A stretch of 64,000 nucleotides of DNA from Cristatella mucedo. Lineage: Eukaryota; Bryozoa; Phylactolaemata; Cristatellidae. The stretch covers positions 142,501 through 206,500 of the forward strand of contig WPIO01000050.1 of assembly GCA_009760855.2 (NCBI GenBank), read 5' to 3'. The notes under the pieces were generated by a model. That model was given only the letters and a program-made list of their open reading frames with translations, did not search any database and was not told the origin of the DNA. This document shows, one piece after another, positions 1 through 11,150 of the stretch (positions are counted from its first letter, which is position 1; each line of letters begins with the position of its first letter). A program made the position numbers and the translations under genes.

Positions 1-502
1 TTTAGCCGCTCATTTCTAGGTCCCTTTATTCTTTTGCTCCAGCCTACCTATCAGATTTTCTCCTCCACCAGGCTAAGCGCCGTACCACCTGCTTTTCGGA
101 ATCTATCACTTTATCTATACCTCTTACAAGCCTTAAATCCTTGGGATACCGTGTCTTAATTTTTTATGTTCTTGAAGTCTGGAACTCACTTCCGACTTGA
201 GCAATGACGTCTCCTGACTTGACCTCATTTAGAAAGAAACTAAAAACACACCTATTCTCACGGCATTGAATGGGTCCCTGTGATTCTACCTATATGTGGT
301 CATACTTTCAGCCACTGTACATGCTACCAATGACCATTCTTGCATGCTGGCACTGTGTATGTCGCCCTAAAACACGTTACTCTTTTTGTTAATGAGTATG
401 CTACCACTAACCATTTGATCCTGTCTCCTTTGCACGAACGTCAATTGCCTAGAAAGAGATTGAGGTCCTGATGGCGCTTTACTAATTGTATTATTGTTGT
501 AT
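1..502 (+). mobile_element. LINE family A (L2/CR1-like), 3' end, cut by window edge
   Basis: The sequence matches, with many changes, the 3' part of the LINE copies at 9.6-10.4 kb and 25.9-26.4 kb. It covers the end of the reverse transcriptase ORF (LAPAYLSD-like, then AFSSYAPKAWNSLP-like and LKTHLF-like motifs), the 3' UTR with repeated 'gctgacactgtgca'-like words, and the terminal hairpin sequence followed by ATT repeats. Stops and frameshifts break the reading frame, so it is a dead copy. The L2/CR1 assignment rests on the C-terminal motif order known for this clade. Confidence 0.75.
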
Positions 503-624
503 AGATACGGAGATAACAATTGCAGTACTCTTTAGATGACTGTGAAACGCTTGACAACCACGAGGACCACCAGGAGCTGCATGTAAGGGGATTATGAGAC
601 AAGGTTCCTGTCTCTCCTTTGAGT

Positions 625-625
625 T

Positions 626-656
<31 letters not shown>

Positions 657-672
657 CTCTCCTTTGTCTTTT
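625..672. repeat. (CT)n microsatellite
   Basis: Short run of CT/CTTT units. Confidence 0.8.
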
Positions 673-1489
673 TCTCTTCCTAGTGTCGTTTTCTTTACCT
701 TACTAGTTTGACTCCGTTACTACTCATTTCGCTTTCCTCCCACGGTCCTGTTAGTAGGTGGGGCGAACATGCGTCACGAATGACCCTCAGGTGAAGGATA
801 ATAACCCGGCCCTTTCGCGAGGTGAACACCCACGACGGCTCGCTTATTTAGCTCGTCAACTCGTCAGCAGTCATCGACCAGCAGCCAGCCGGCCAGCTTT
901 TTCCTTTTTCGTGCATTTCCTGACAGATTCTGCTGCCCTGCCTACGTGCAGGGAACTTGCATTCGCGAAAAGAAGCAGGTTTGATAACTGCATGGAAGCT
1001 CTACGCGTTGCATGTTTAACCTTTCTGTGTTCAAAGCACTGTAAAGGTAAAGGCATGTTCACACTGAACGACGACATACCCAGCTGAATATCGGAAGAAG
1101 ATGACTTTCTGCTTTTACAGCCGGCATCCAAGCCCGACTGCACGAGGAAATATCAGCCACGCGTTCTAGTCGGCTACATTTCAAACGCTTGAAAGTCCTC
1201 ACAAGACGGGCTGAGCTGTAGATTCAGGCGATTGCATTAGCAACCGATAGCTATCGTCTGCTATCGCATGCACGGCAAAGAAGCTCAGAAAGATGTTTCT
1301 GAAAAACAATTCATGGTGAAGTATATTGCCACCATCTGCGCCTGTTCACTGAAAGGTACTAATGCTAAGCTTTGGTAGAAGAGATACCTCACGACTAGAA
1401 ATCTTAGAAAGCAGTCACCGTGGCCACATCAGGCTTCATAAGCATTGCGGTAAGCATTGAATGAGGCCGTGAGGCTACTGACAGCGCCG

Positions 1490-1720
1490 AGACATTCACA
1501 GTGAAAGCACTCGTAAGCACACAAAGAACAATTCTCACGGACTCTGCAAAGGCTCTAATGAACAGGTACGCTTTCGCTTCTTCTTAAATCTCATCACGTC
1601 AGTGGCTGTCGTGACTTTGGTCAAGAGTGAATTCCAGGCTTTGGCGTCAAATGATTTATAGAGACGCTCACTAAAGGGTCTGGTAAGAGGTGCCTGGTAA
1701 GAGCGTAATAAAACCTAGTG
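1490..1720 (-). mobile_element. Highly diverged LINE-A-like fragment
   Basis: The phrase 'gaattccaggctttgg' and the flanking order resemble the antisense C-terminal coding part of LINE A at 17.9 kb. Divergence is strong. The rest of 673-1900 shows nothing else that I recognise. Confidence 0.35.
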
Positions 1721-1914
1721 CTGTACAGAAAAAATCCCTTAGCCTAGTTCGTTTTGCAACGTCCAATTACACTGGCAACATAACAAGCTATCGGAGCCAT
1801 TAAAAAAACTGAGAGCTCAATTGGCACCTTTTGAAAAATGTGTCACGATTATCTAAGAAAGTAATTTACTTGTTAGCATTTCTGAAGAGATAGTTCCTGT
1901 TAGGCTGCTAACAG

Positions 1915-1940
1915 CCTCTCCCTTCTATTTCTCTTCCTCC

Positions 1941-2004
<64 letters not shown>

Positions 2005-2100
2005 CTCTCTCTCACTTTCTTTCATTTGCTCCTCCACTCTATTTTCTTTCACTTTTTCTCTCTTCTTTCTTTCTCTCTCTTCCTTCATCTTCTTCTTGGT
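1915..2100. repeat. (CT)n microsatellite
   Basis: A pure CT tract of about 60 bp is followed by interrupted CT/CTTT sequence. The apparent open frames here (poly Leu-Ser or poly Arg-Glu) are repeat artefacts. Confidence 0.9.
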
Positions 2101-2274
2101 TAATTTGCGTCCGCCTCCCTGACATTTTCTTTCTCTCAGAGAAAATTGTATTACTCTGTCTATCGCTTTCATAATCGCTCGAACTCATCTGCTATCCATC
2201 TCACTGCTTCCCTGTATCCTCGTAGTATTTTTCATCATATACTCGTCTAACTCCCTCCCGACTCACGTTGCACT

Positions 2275-2292
2275 CCTCTCTCTGACTCTCTG

Positions 2293-2353
<61 letters not shown>

Positions 2354-2367
2354 CTCTGTCTCTCTCT

Positions 2368-2463
<96 letters not shown>

Positions 2464-2711
2464 GTGTGTATCTCCTACTCATACTCTGTCTCTCTCGGCT
2501 TTTCTTTATTCCTCGTAGTATTTTCACTCACACTCGCTTTACTGCGACCTGACTCATGTTGCACTACTCTACATCGCACAAGCGGCATTCTCTTTACTAA
2601 GGTCTTTCCTAATTTCTTTCTTTCCACTTCTTTCACTTTCTGGCTCCCTTTTTCTTTCACTTTCTGGCTCTCTCTCTCTCTCTCTCTCTCTCTTTATCTA
2701 TGCTCTTTCTT

Positions 2712-2751
<40 letters not shown>

Positions 2752-2822
2752 TCTCTGTTTCTCTCTGTGTATGCTATGTTTGCCTCTCTCTCTCTCTCAT
2801 TCTGTGTGTGTGTGTGTGTGTG

Positions 2823-2887
<65 letters not shown>

Positions 2888-3010
2888 ATCTCCCTCCCTC
2901 TTTTTCTCCCTCCCTCTTTCTCTCTCCCACTCCGTCTCTATCTCTCTCTGTTAATTTCCTCTCCCTACTCTTTCTCTCTTTCCTGCCTCTCGGTCTGTCT
3001 CTTGCTCTAT
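2275..3010. repeat. Large compound (CT)n / (GT)n microsatellite
   Basis: Several long pure CT tracts (about 2302-2346, 2376-2458, 2668-2690, 2720-2745, 2827-2883) are separated by diverged CT-rich sequence and a (TG)n stretch near 2803-2822. On the plus strand the pyrimidines are always on this strand, giving about 700 bp of almost pure polypyrimidine. Confidence 0.95.
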
Positions 3011-3120
3011 TTTTTATCGCTCTACCACTGCCGTTTTCTCCTTACCTGCGTCTAGGTCTCCGTTTCTTCTGTCTCTCAGTGTCTTCTGACAGTCCAAAGC
3101 TCTTCATGAGAAGCTCCAGA

Positions 3121-4590
3121 TAGACTTTTAGAACATATATATATGCACGTTCTAGATCTACAATGTGAGACAATTTTAGCATCATCGTGGAAAAATGGCA
3201 TCCTCAATAGCAGCCATGTCCACTGCCAAGGCTAGGGCAGTACGACTCCGCGAGGCTGAGTCTCTTGGCTACACAATAATCCCTAAAGAGCATGTAAACA
3301 CCACTGCACCATTGGCTCAACACCTCGGAATATTTCATAGGCACTAGTATATAAAGTTCTCAGGAGGCGATTCAAGCTGACAAAGGCACCGGGTTCATTC
3401 CCACGAACTCGCCTCTCGGCTCCACCAGGTGACGATCTGAAAAGGCCCAATGCATCTTCCAGGAAACCCTTCTCAAAGTTAAGCAAAAACTGACCCACCA
3501 TATGAAGCTGTGGTCATGTCCTCTATACTCGATCTGTCCATTTAGATAAATGTACAGACTTGCAATATGAAGCACCTGTGTGAATTCAGATGGCTGACCA
3601 AAGTGCTCACTAGGATTGCAAGAACATTGGTTAGTCCTTAAAACCATGTATCTGTACGAGGCCATTGTCGAGCATCAAAAAATCAGCAAAACAAACTGCA
3701 ATACAGGAACTACTCCTGAGCTGGTGGCTTGACGTTTACGGCAGAACGTCATTGATACGACTCTGCCGATGGTACAGTACATACTGTCTAATGTGCTTCA
3801 GACACAAGTCCAGAAAGCATGATTGAAATCTCTTGAATATTGATTGAACATTCTGCCGTTGCAAGACAAGAGCACACTTAACGTAAATAGCAGGGCCTGT
3901 TGTTTTTCTGTCGCTCCGTCGGTGGCTGAAAATGTGGCCACAGAGACACAATTACGACAATTGGTGTAGAGCTACACACGTGATCCGTACGTCGATTAGG
4001 CTCAGGCTTCTAGCGATGGCTCGGTCACATCGGCGGTGCGTTGGAACGCGAATTCAATTGGCAGCAATGTAAGGACTCATCGTCAGCGTTTCGAAGTCTT
4101 GTCGACTTGAGTCCGCGAAGGCGCCCAGCTAGCTGCCCGCCTTATGCTGTTCGATCGTGCAAGCAACCGATGTCCCAGCATTGCGCTTATTAGAACCAGT
4201 GGGCGCTACAGACTCGCGAGAAGCTATTCTACTAATACAAGCAAAATGTATTCGAACGACCTATTCGCGAGCTCCCTTTTAATCCGATGCTCTCCACTGC
4301 TGTGCCGGTCTTTGTCGTCGGTCGTGGCAGTTCAAATCCGTCTGAGCTGAGAAAAGCCTCAAACAAATAAATCGACTCCTCAAACCTGACACAGCCGGCT
4401 CTGGCTATAGGTTCATCGGAGAGCAAATGCCAGAGCAGTGTACGGGGTCAAAGGCACACAGAGCGGCACCCGAAGTGCCCGAGCCCCAGGAAAGCCCTCC
4501 CCAGCCCCCTAGCGGGTACTGACAAGCACCCTCTTCTTGCCAAGTCGCTGCCTTAACTGCGATAGATCAAGTATCGGTCGAATCGGTTGC
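3121..4590. other. No recognised gene
   Basis: Unique-looking sequence of ordinary composition. Open frames up to about 97 codons occur on both strands, but none has a recognisable domain or convincing splice context. Confidence 0.5.
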
Positions 4591-4797
4591 TCACCCGCGT
4601 ACTTGCCTTTCGGTCAGTGGCTTGACAACCATGAGTCTCTCAGTCGCTTCTTCGAGATCCGTTATTTCCACTTCCGTCAGAAGCACGGTGCAGAGAGCTA
4701 CTGTTTTGGCCCGCCAGATCGCGAAGAAAGCATCGGAAGCGAATCCTGCTTTGTGTGGTGTGTTACGTTTAGAATTTTCTTTTAGAAATTCTGGCAT
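4591..4797 (-). CDS. Possible coding exon, unknown product
   Basis: A 68-codon minus-strand frame beginning MPEFLKENSKRN and containing AKTVALCTVLLTEVEI and TDLEEATERL has a natural amino-acid mix rather than repeat bias. Near its end the minus strand reads cgcgg|gtgagc, a good splice donor, so it could be a first or internal exon. No family is recognised, no partner exon could be assigned, and the overlapping plus-strand frames are equally open. Treat as weak. Confidence 0.22.
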   Translation of the reverse strand: MPEFLKENSKRNTPHKAGFASDAFFAIWRAKTVALCTVLLTEVEITDLEEATERLMVVKPLTERQVRG

Positions 4798-4815
4798 AGT
4801 AATGAGAGGGTAGTG

Positions 4816-5469
4816 GAAAGGCTATTTATTTTAATTTATTTATAAAGTTATTTCTCAGCCTCAGCTTCATCAGTACCCTCCCCCCATCCACTGCTGCTGC
4901 TCGCCGTTAAGGGAAAAACAGATGGGCAAAGTGCCACTGCACCTCGAGACTGCGATCACTCACGCGTAGAACTTTGAATACCAACTAACTTGGCGGACGG
5001 TATGAGAAGTGAAAATCATAGTGAACTTATAATGAGACGGCGGGAAGTGATAGTGAGAGCAAGCGAGCACTGGATCAACGCCGACGTTCTCAGATTCGGC
5101 GTTACCCGGCAACGCCCATCGATGCGTTCGAATGTATATTTGGATTATGTTGTTCAAGATGGCACGAAGCGACAGTTGCATTTCGCTTCGCGTCTTTCAA
5201 CTGCATATCCACTGGCTTCGCCGAAGCGGGAAAGACCGAGGTCTAGCTGTAACTCAGCGTAGGCTGCATACAGCCCACAGGCTGCTATTCCAAACCTGAA
5301 TTAGAACGCGCGATTAACCTGAGTGAGCCAAGCATTGACTACCTTGTCAGGGGCTAGACATGGGAGGCCTGATTCTAATTGGCACGGGAGGCCAATCATC
5401 TATGCAACACAACGCTTCCTCTTCAGCCCAGATGGCTGGGCATCACTTGCTCCTCAGTCACCACGATTC
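4816..5469. other. No recognised gene
   Basis: A short AT-rich patch at about 4825-4860 is followed by mixed sequence. A 90-codon plus frame at 4990-5262 is open but unrecognised and overlaps an open minus frame. Confidence 0.4.
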
Positions 5470-5477
5470 TCCTAGGG

Positions 5478-5663
5478 AAGTGGTTCTCAACCTTCCTAAT
5501 GCCGAGACCCTTGAATACAGTTCCTTGGGCTGTGGTGACCTTTAACCATAAAACGATTGTGTGCAAAATGTGAAAATTCGTGTTTTCCTACAGTTTTAGA
5601 TCACCCCTGTGAAAGGGTCATTCGACGCCCAAAGAGGTCACGACCACAGGTTGAGAACCCCTG
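5478..5663 (+). mobile_element. Non-autonomous hAT transposon, SPIN/URR1-like (186 bp)
   Basis: Left end reads aagtggttctcaacctt and right end aggttgagaacccctg, imperfect terminal inverted repeats of the SPIN type. The internal order (CTAATGCCG, GACCCTT, ATACAGTTCC, GTGGTGACC, AACCATAAA, then GTGTTTTCC, CACCCCTGTGAAAGGGTC, ATTCGACGCCCAAAGAGGTC) follows the SPIN/URR1 miniature elements as I know them. Flanks tcctaggg (5470-5477) and ccctagag (5664-5671) match at 6 of 8 positions with TA at the centre, as expected for an aged 8-bp hAT (Buster-type) target duplication. There is no transposase inside, so it would have been mobilised in trans. SPIN is known for patchy occurrence across distant animals, attributed to horizontal transfer. 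Confidence 0.88.
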
Positions 5664-5954
5664 CCCTAGAGACCACAGGGCAGCTGCAAGGCCGAATGTG
5701 CGTCAGTGGTAAGAAAATGTACCTGCCCATTGGCAATCGGCTCCCATCACGACAAAGCTGGCGCAGCTTGGCTTCCATCGACAGCCGGCTTGGCAGCTCC
5801 AGCTCCCTCAGCATGACTCTAATGTGTACTATGGCACGGCTGGCGTAGCCATGGGGGCATTGAAGCAGACCTCTTCCACCATTGCTTCCCTGAGGGGGGC
5901 ACCTGTCGGGCTGCTGAAAGTTGGCCTTAGAGAGATTATCAATGCACTCTGTTA

Positions 5955-6400
5955 ACCATCCAACGACCTAGATGAACTGTTGCAACAGTTTCAGCCTCTT
6001 CGAGCCCTCGGGTTCTGTATGGACAATAGATTAGCTGTTCCATTCCTCTGCTTAAATACCGTTGACGACAGAAGCTTTAGTTCTGCAGGCCCTAGACTGT
6101 CGAACTTCACAATTTTTACGCAACGACAACTATTCTCGTGCGGCCGAATATAGCTCATCCTTTTCAGCGGTCGTGAGCGGCTATTCCATGCTTCTCACTA
6201 CCTCAACTGCTCTCCTGACTCTGTTATGCTTCCCATTTTCTCTTTCTTTCGTGAGACGAAGTCTTTTGGCTACCGAATGCGTACCGAAAGCCGCTTAGGC
6301 TGTGAGTGCGCTCTGCAAAACTCTCCTGCGTACCACCCACATAGTCTTTATGGCTTTGTGGAGTTGCAGACGGAGATACATATACATATATCTGCTGTAT
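5955..6400 (+). mobile_element. LINE family B 3' end (L2/CR1-like)
   Basis: Collinear with the better preserved copy at 24.1-24.6 kb: the C-terminal RT segment (GDRSFS..GPRLWN-like, with frame breaks), then a 3' UTR with 'accgaaagccgcttaggctg' and the end 'ctttatgactgtggagtt'-like. It ends at a short (ATAC)n run. Degenerate, non-coding. Confidence 0.75.
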
Positions 6401-7020
6401 CTGGAGTTGAAGTGATCTGACCACATTGGCTCAATCCTGGCTGCTGTCTGTAAGTGTGTATACTCTGCGGTTTATGGCCACTGCACTTGGCAAGTTAAAG
6501 GCCGAGTCCTTTAGAGCATAGACGAAATGCATCTCAGTTACTTAGCATGGCCTTCCAAGAGCCCAATAGTAGTGCATCCCAAGGCAGGCTACTTGAATAA
6601 ATATCGACTTATTTTACTCCCACTCTCATGAGTATGTCCTGGAGCAGGGGCTGAAGTCACGGATGACCTATAACCTTGTTGTAACAAGGAGTATCTTGCT
6701 ACGATAGCTGCCGCTAGCGAACTGTCACTGAAACAGTTAAGACAACTACCAATTCACTGTGCTCGTCATCGTCAAATCATTGCAGACTATCTCCAAAAGC
6801 TCGTAAGAACGGCTTGTTTGACTTTATTATCAAGTAAAATTCCAAACGGTAGGTAACTCTGCTCCGTCAGCTCAAAACCCTGCAAGCTGCAAAGACGAGG
6901 TACAACATTGGACTCAATTTAGTCACCAAATGCCTTGGCCTTGCTTAATCGGTACTACAGGAGAATGGCCCTTCGGCGATGTCGAGGGTGTCACGGTCGA
7001 CAGCTTGAGCCGCTGCACTA
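6401..7020. other. No recognised gene; downstream flank of the 7-kb zinc-finger gene
   Basis: No repeat family or coding exon recognised. This is 3' flank or 3' UTR of the minus-strand gene ending at 7021. The minus strand should be searched for its poly(A) signal here. Confidence 0.4.
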
Positions 7021-7232
7021 TTAGTGACATGCCCTCTCGTGTTCCCTCACTCCTTTCACTGTGACGAATGGCTTGCTGCAAGCAAAGCAGCTGTACGGTG
7101 CTTCGTTCGTATGCTTCAACTTGTGGCGACTGAAATTGCACAAAGCCTCGAAGACCTTGCCACATACAGGGCATTTGTAGTATGTCTTATTTTTCTTCTT
7201 TGAGCTTTTCATTTTCTTTGGCTTCATCTTGC
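7021..7232 (-). CDS. Two-finger C2H2 zinc-finger protein, exon 2 (C-terminal)
   Basis: Minus-strand exon coding for a Lys-rich stretch (KMKPKKMKSSKKKNK, nuclear-localisation-like) and two classical C2H2 fingers: YKCPVCGKVF...H-X3-H, the linker TNEAPY (a TGEKPY variant), then YSCFACSKPF...H-X4-H-like ending ERACH and stop TAA. The acceptor is tattttgtag|gc at 7233. The first two bases complete a split codon, so the intron phase is 1. This matches the donor g|gtatag at 11252 of the exon at 11253-11763, giving a 240-aa protein. Expected role: nuclear nucleic-acid binding. The longer open frame running to 7647 is intron read-through and lacks coding character. Family beyond C2H2 is not recognised. 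Confidence 0.72.
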
Positions 7233-7671
7233 CTACAAAATACGAGACGGGCAGTTTGATCATTTCTGCGTAATGCTCTCCAAGTATGCACCGTCCACAT
7301 TTAGCGTTGCAACAAGCAAGCAAGTAAGTAGATAGTAAAGATAGATAAGCAAGTAGTAGTTCAGTAAGACCGTGAGGATCTTGAAAGCGTTTATTCTTTT
7401 GGAATGCAACATTCGAATATTTGCGTCTGCGCGGCATCAAACATCCTAGTATTTGCGTCTGCACGGCAATGTTTTGATTATGTTTTAAAGTGCATCCACT
7501 CATTGCATTCTCTGACCGTGAAAGCAGTCGTGCGAAACCGATCGCCAAACTCCACTGTGACTGCAACCGTTGCAATGACATCGCCGAGAGGGCTACGGTG
7601 GAGGTAGCGACCCTCTTACAAGAAGCTAAAAGAGATGCCAGAGGCACGTACCCTTACAAAATAAACGGGAC

Positions 7672-7798
7672 ATGAGGCATGTCCCCTTCGGTACTCAATT
7701 CGAAAGACGTATGACATGAGTCATGTCTCCCTCGGCTTTCAAGGCAAAGGAGATGACGCAGGAGGCTCACCGTTCTGCCGCGGCAGAACGGTGAGCCT
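7672..7798. repeat. Palindrome cluster with a perfect 36-bp palindrome
   Basis: 7763-7798 is a perfect inverted repeat with two 18-bp arms (aggctcaccgttctgccg and its reverse complement) and no spacer. Just upstream are two related smaller palindromes, gacatgaggcatgtcc (about 7670-7685) and gacatgagtcatgtc (about 7713-7727), each followed by ccYtcgg. No transposase or target duplication was found, so the origin is unknown. Confidence 0.9.
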
Positions 7799-7800
7799 TC

Positions 7801-7893
7801 TGCGATATTTCTTGCGACATCTCTTGCAACATCTTGCAACATCGACATCTCTTGCGACATGTTTTGCGACATCTCTTGCGACATCTCTGGAAT
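7801..7893. repeat. Short tandem repeat, unit about 12 bp (cttgcgacatct)
   Basis: At least five imperfect copies of 'cttgcgacatct' or 'cttgcaacatct', directly adjoining the palindrome. Open frames through it on the minus strand (MSQEMSQNMS...) are repeat artefacts. Confidence 0.8.
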
Positions 7894-7954
7894 TTTTAAG
7901 CAATCGGCAGGATCAGCGAGAAAAAAAACTAAATATTGTCTCCGCCATTCCTCA

Positions 7955-8025
7955 GCCATCCCATTAAATCCGAAGAAATTTGTAAGGGGATCTCTCTTTG
8001 AATCCACAGAAATCTGTAAGGAGAC
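7955..8025. repeat. Short direct repeat pair
   Basis: 'gaaatttgtaaggggatct' and 'gaaatctgtaaggagactg' lie about 35 bp apart, a diverged duplication. Confidence 0.5.
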
Positions 8026-8394
8026 TGCTTGCAAATAATCTATTGACGACCGAAGTGCGTGCAAGCTGTGTACAGCCTTCTATTCCCGGTAGAAAAGAAA
8101 TGCCATTTATTCTGCTTGCTAATGGCAATTCGTCTGTACCCCGTCCATTTTGAAACAAGCCGATTAAGAAAAGCACTCGATGTCGCTTTGCTGCTGTATG
8201 TTTTTGGAGAGGCGCATCAGCTCCGAGCGCTTGATAGAAAACTTGCGTGCTTTACACCAACTTAGTCTCTTTGGCTTTGTGAACTTAAAGATTGGGATGC
8301 ATACGTACTCACATGCTCACATACGCATAGAAATAAAGATACACACACTACGTACGAACAGGCCTACACACATGCATGCATGTATGCATACTAA

Positions 8395-8755
8395 TTTAAT
8401 GTAATGTGTCTCAGTCTGTAACGCCACAAAGCTACAAAGACTATGTAGATGTTACGCAGGAGCGTTTTTCATTGCACACTCAGAGCTCAAGCGGCATTCA
8501 GTACGCATTCGGTAGCAAACAGACTTCATCACATGGAACAAAGAAAAAGTGGGAAGCATAGCAGAGTCAGGAGAGCAGTTGAGGTAGTGAGTAGCATGGA
8601 AGTAGAAGCTCATGACTGCTGGAAAGGATGAGCAATGGTCGGCAGCAGGAGAGTAGTTGTAGTTGCGTAAGAATTGTGGAAGCGAGTTCGACAGTCTAGG
8701 ACCTGCTGAGCTAAAGCTTCTGTTGCCAACGGTCTTTGAGTGGAGGAATGGAACA
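8395..8755 (-). mobile_element. LINE family B 3' end, antisense
   Basis: The reverse complement of the family-B 3' UTR: the order 'gtaacgccacaaag', 'gttacgcaggag', 'gcactcagagctcaagcgg', 'gtgggaagcat' and 'gtgagtagcatggaagtag' mirrors 24.3-24.6 kb. It reaches the C-terminal RT coding part near 8660-8750. Degenerate. A shorter family-B-like scrap on the plus strand may precede it at about 8255-8320. Confidence 0.72.
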
Positions 8756-9196
8756 GCTAGTTATTGTTCACGTAAATTCATACATAAACGCATGCATGCA
8801 TGCATACACTAGCCTTACGTAGCTGAGAGCCATTCGATGTCAGAATGTTTAAAATAAAATTAAATCCTCTTGTTCCGACTCATCTCCACCCTATAGCATC
8901 TACCCAATTTTCACAACTGAATATAGGTGCTGACTAAGAACATGCACTGTGGACATTTGAGTCCCGGTGACCGTTTTGAAGCTCTACATCATACGAAAGC
9001 TGCCATACACCGGTAATCAGGACGATAAACTGGGATTACAACATAACCTAGAAAGCGTGCGGTGCCGAGAAATTGGCTTTCACGAGGTAGCAGCCCTCCA
9101 TGGTCTTAGACCGGGATAAGGTGATCGAAGATTGTACTCAGGCTCTTGGCTCGCATTCTGCAACAGGCCATTCTTTAATGCTCTCTGCAGCTGGAA

Positions 9197-9375
9197 TGAT
9201 GTGCTAGCCTCTAAGGCGGCTCTTAGCCCCCGGTGCACGATGATCGCTCTTCCAGACCCAGGTCACGGTTTCGAGCCCTGCTCTAGGCAGTCCTATATTG
9301 CCGGCTGCAAATGGTGGTGCTAGCCGTTAAGGCTCTTCTGATTCTATACAAATTAGGCTGCTGCTTCATCCACTA
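9197..9375 (+). mobile_element. SINE-2 copy, diverged
   Basis: Matches the SINE-2 layout: 'ctctaaggcggctctt' near the A-box side, B-box-like 'ggtttcgagccc', then 'ggtggtgctagccgttaagg', 'ctatacaaattaggctg' and 'cttcatccac'. Strongly diverged. It is followed by another partial tail with 'aaggctcttctgttactata' at about 9396-9440. Confidence 0.6.
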
Positions 9376-9624
9376 ATTTTTAATTGTTTAACTTTAAGGC
9401 TCTTCTGTTACTATATAAATAAGGCTGTTGAATCAGCCGAACAGAATATTTAGAACCCTGTTGGCAGAGCCGCATGTCTCTACACACACTCATTAATGGA
9501 CAATGGAGGATCACCAAACCTAAGCACGAGTTCAGAGAGACCTTCGAATATTGGAACTAAATGCGCACTCTCTTGTGACATTGAAGTCAAAGTGTTCAAT
9601 TCTGTCTCCGCCTGTATTCGATTA

Positions 9625-10395
9625 CCGATTAGGTAACCACCCTCTAGGAGCAAGTCATTGACTTTTGTAACTCACATTCCGTCTTGACTTCTGTAACTCA
9701 CTGCTTGCTGGCCTACCGGCATGTGCGATTAGGCGCTCACAGCTGGTGCAAAACTCCGCAGCTAGGCTTGTCTGTCGTGAGCGCGTAGCAGTTCATCACA
9801 CCACTTCTCGCCGACCTGCACTGGCTACCAGTCAAGCAACGGATCCACTTCAAGGTTTTGTCACTCACTTTGAGGTATCTTCATTCTTTGGCTCCAGCCT
9901 ACCTATCAGATCTACTCTGCCACCAGACCAAGCATCGTACCATCCGCTTTTCGGAATCCAACAGTCTATTAATACCTCGTACAAACCTCAAATCCTTGGA
10001 GACCGTGCGTTTAGTTCGTATGCTCCCAAAGCATGGAACTCCCTCCCGACTTGCGTCAGAACATCACCTGACTTGACCACATTTAAAAAGAACTTAAAGA
10101 CACACCTATTTAGAACAGCATTTAGTGGGTCCCTGTGATTCGTCCTTCATGTGCTTATGCGTGCTGACACTGTGCACGCTGCCACTAACCATACTTGCAT
10201 GCTGACCCTGTGCATATCCCCCTAACTATGTTATTCATGTTGTTTATCAAGCATGATATTACTTACTATTCAATCGCGTTTCCACTAGCAGCAAATGTAA
10301 AGCAACTAGAAAGAGATTGAATTTTCTGAGGGTGCTTTATCAAGTGAATTACTATTATTAGTAGTGGTAGTATGATTATTATTATCATTATTGAC
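9625..10395 (+). mobile_element. LINE family A 3' part (L2/CR1-like)
   Basis: Codes with little damage for the C-terminal RT region of the L2/CR1 type (QNSAARLVCRERVAVHHTT, then LPTCVRTSPDLTTFKKNLKT, with one frame break between), stop near 10138. A 3' UTR with 'tgctgacactgtgca' repeats follows, then the tail 'ctagaaagagattgaattt', 'ctgagggtgctttatcaa' and an ATT-rich run to about 10395. One of the better preserved family-A copies. Confidence 0.82.
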
Positions 10396-10474
10396 CGACC
10401 CTCTTAGCCTTTAGCGGTCCCTTCCCAGGTAACATGTCACGCCTTCACCTGTCACTCCTGCTATACTGCGAGGA

Positions 10475-10650
10475 ATATATAAATAATATAAGATATTATA
10501 TATATATATATATATTATAATATATTATTGTTATTATATATTATTATATTATTATTATTATATAATATATTATAATATAATAATATATATTATATATATT
10601 ATTATATATTAATATTATAATATATTAGATTAGATTAGATATATATATTA
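10475..10650. repeat. AT-rich low-complexity block
   Basis: Almost pure A/T (TATAAT, ATTATT and TATA units), immediately downstream of the LINE-A tail. It probably grew from the ATT tail of that element. Confidence 0.85.
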
Positions 10651-10829
10651 TTAGACTAATTAAAGAACCTTTTGCATCCAGATTACGAGTACGAGTGGTT
10701 TTTTGTCTGTCGAATACACTATGCTAGTCTTCATTAGCTATGAAACTTCGATTAGACGAAATTGTTAACAAGACCGACTGGCTCTAATTGTTGACAGTGT
10801 TTTTTCCTTTTCTACACGAACAGTGAGTT

Positions 10830-11150
10830 TGCAAGCAAAACCTACTCACCACGCTCAAACCCACTCAGCATGCTCAAACCCGCTCAGTCCGCTTAAAAAT
10901 TGCATAGAATGCTCAAACCCACATGTTTAGCGAATTGATCTACTGCTGCAATCAAATCATCGTGCATTCATAAACATTCGCAACTCGAACGCCTAGAAGT
11001 CAACAGTCAGCCAGCTTGAGTCCAACGTCGGCCCATGCGAGACCCCACAGTCTGCACGCGAGAGCACACAGTCAGCTCGCACAAGCCCACAGCCTGCCCA
11101 AACAAGCCGAAAGCCCAGTCAACCATTATTTCGCTCGCAAAGGCAAGCAT
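10830..11150. repeat. Short degenerate repeats in the intron
   Basis: 'gctcaaacccactcag'-like words recur four times between 10850 and 10925. Loosely repeated 'cacagtctgc' and 'cacagcctgcc' words occur at 11045-11120. No gene. Confidence 0.4.

Noticed and set aside
2368-3123. 251-codon Ser/Leu-rich frame and antisense Arg/Glu frames
   Set aside because: Pure translation of (CT)n and (GT)n microsatellites; open in several frames at once. The same applies to 15657-16835 and 59822-60823.
4990-5262. 90-codon plus frame beginning MADGMRSENH
   Set aside because: No recognisable family; the opposite strand is equally open, and there is no splice or promoter support.
7233-7647. 5' extension of the 7-kb zinc-finger frame to a 208-codon ORF
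   Set aside because: The added 138 residues lack coding character, and a good acceptor (tattttgtag) sits at the border with the Lys-rich finger exon.
7670-7727. p53-family response elements in the small palindromes
   Set aside because: One decamer (aggcatgtcc) fits RRRCWWGYYY, but the partner half-sites do not, and such matches are expected by chance.
7801-7893. CRISPR-like array from 12-bp repeats
   Set aside because: Units are too short, have no regular spacers, and the genome is eukaryotic.
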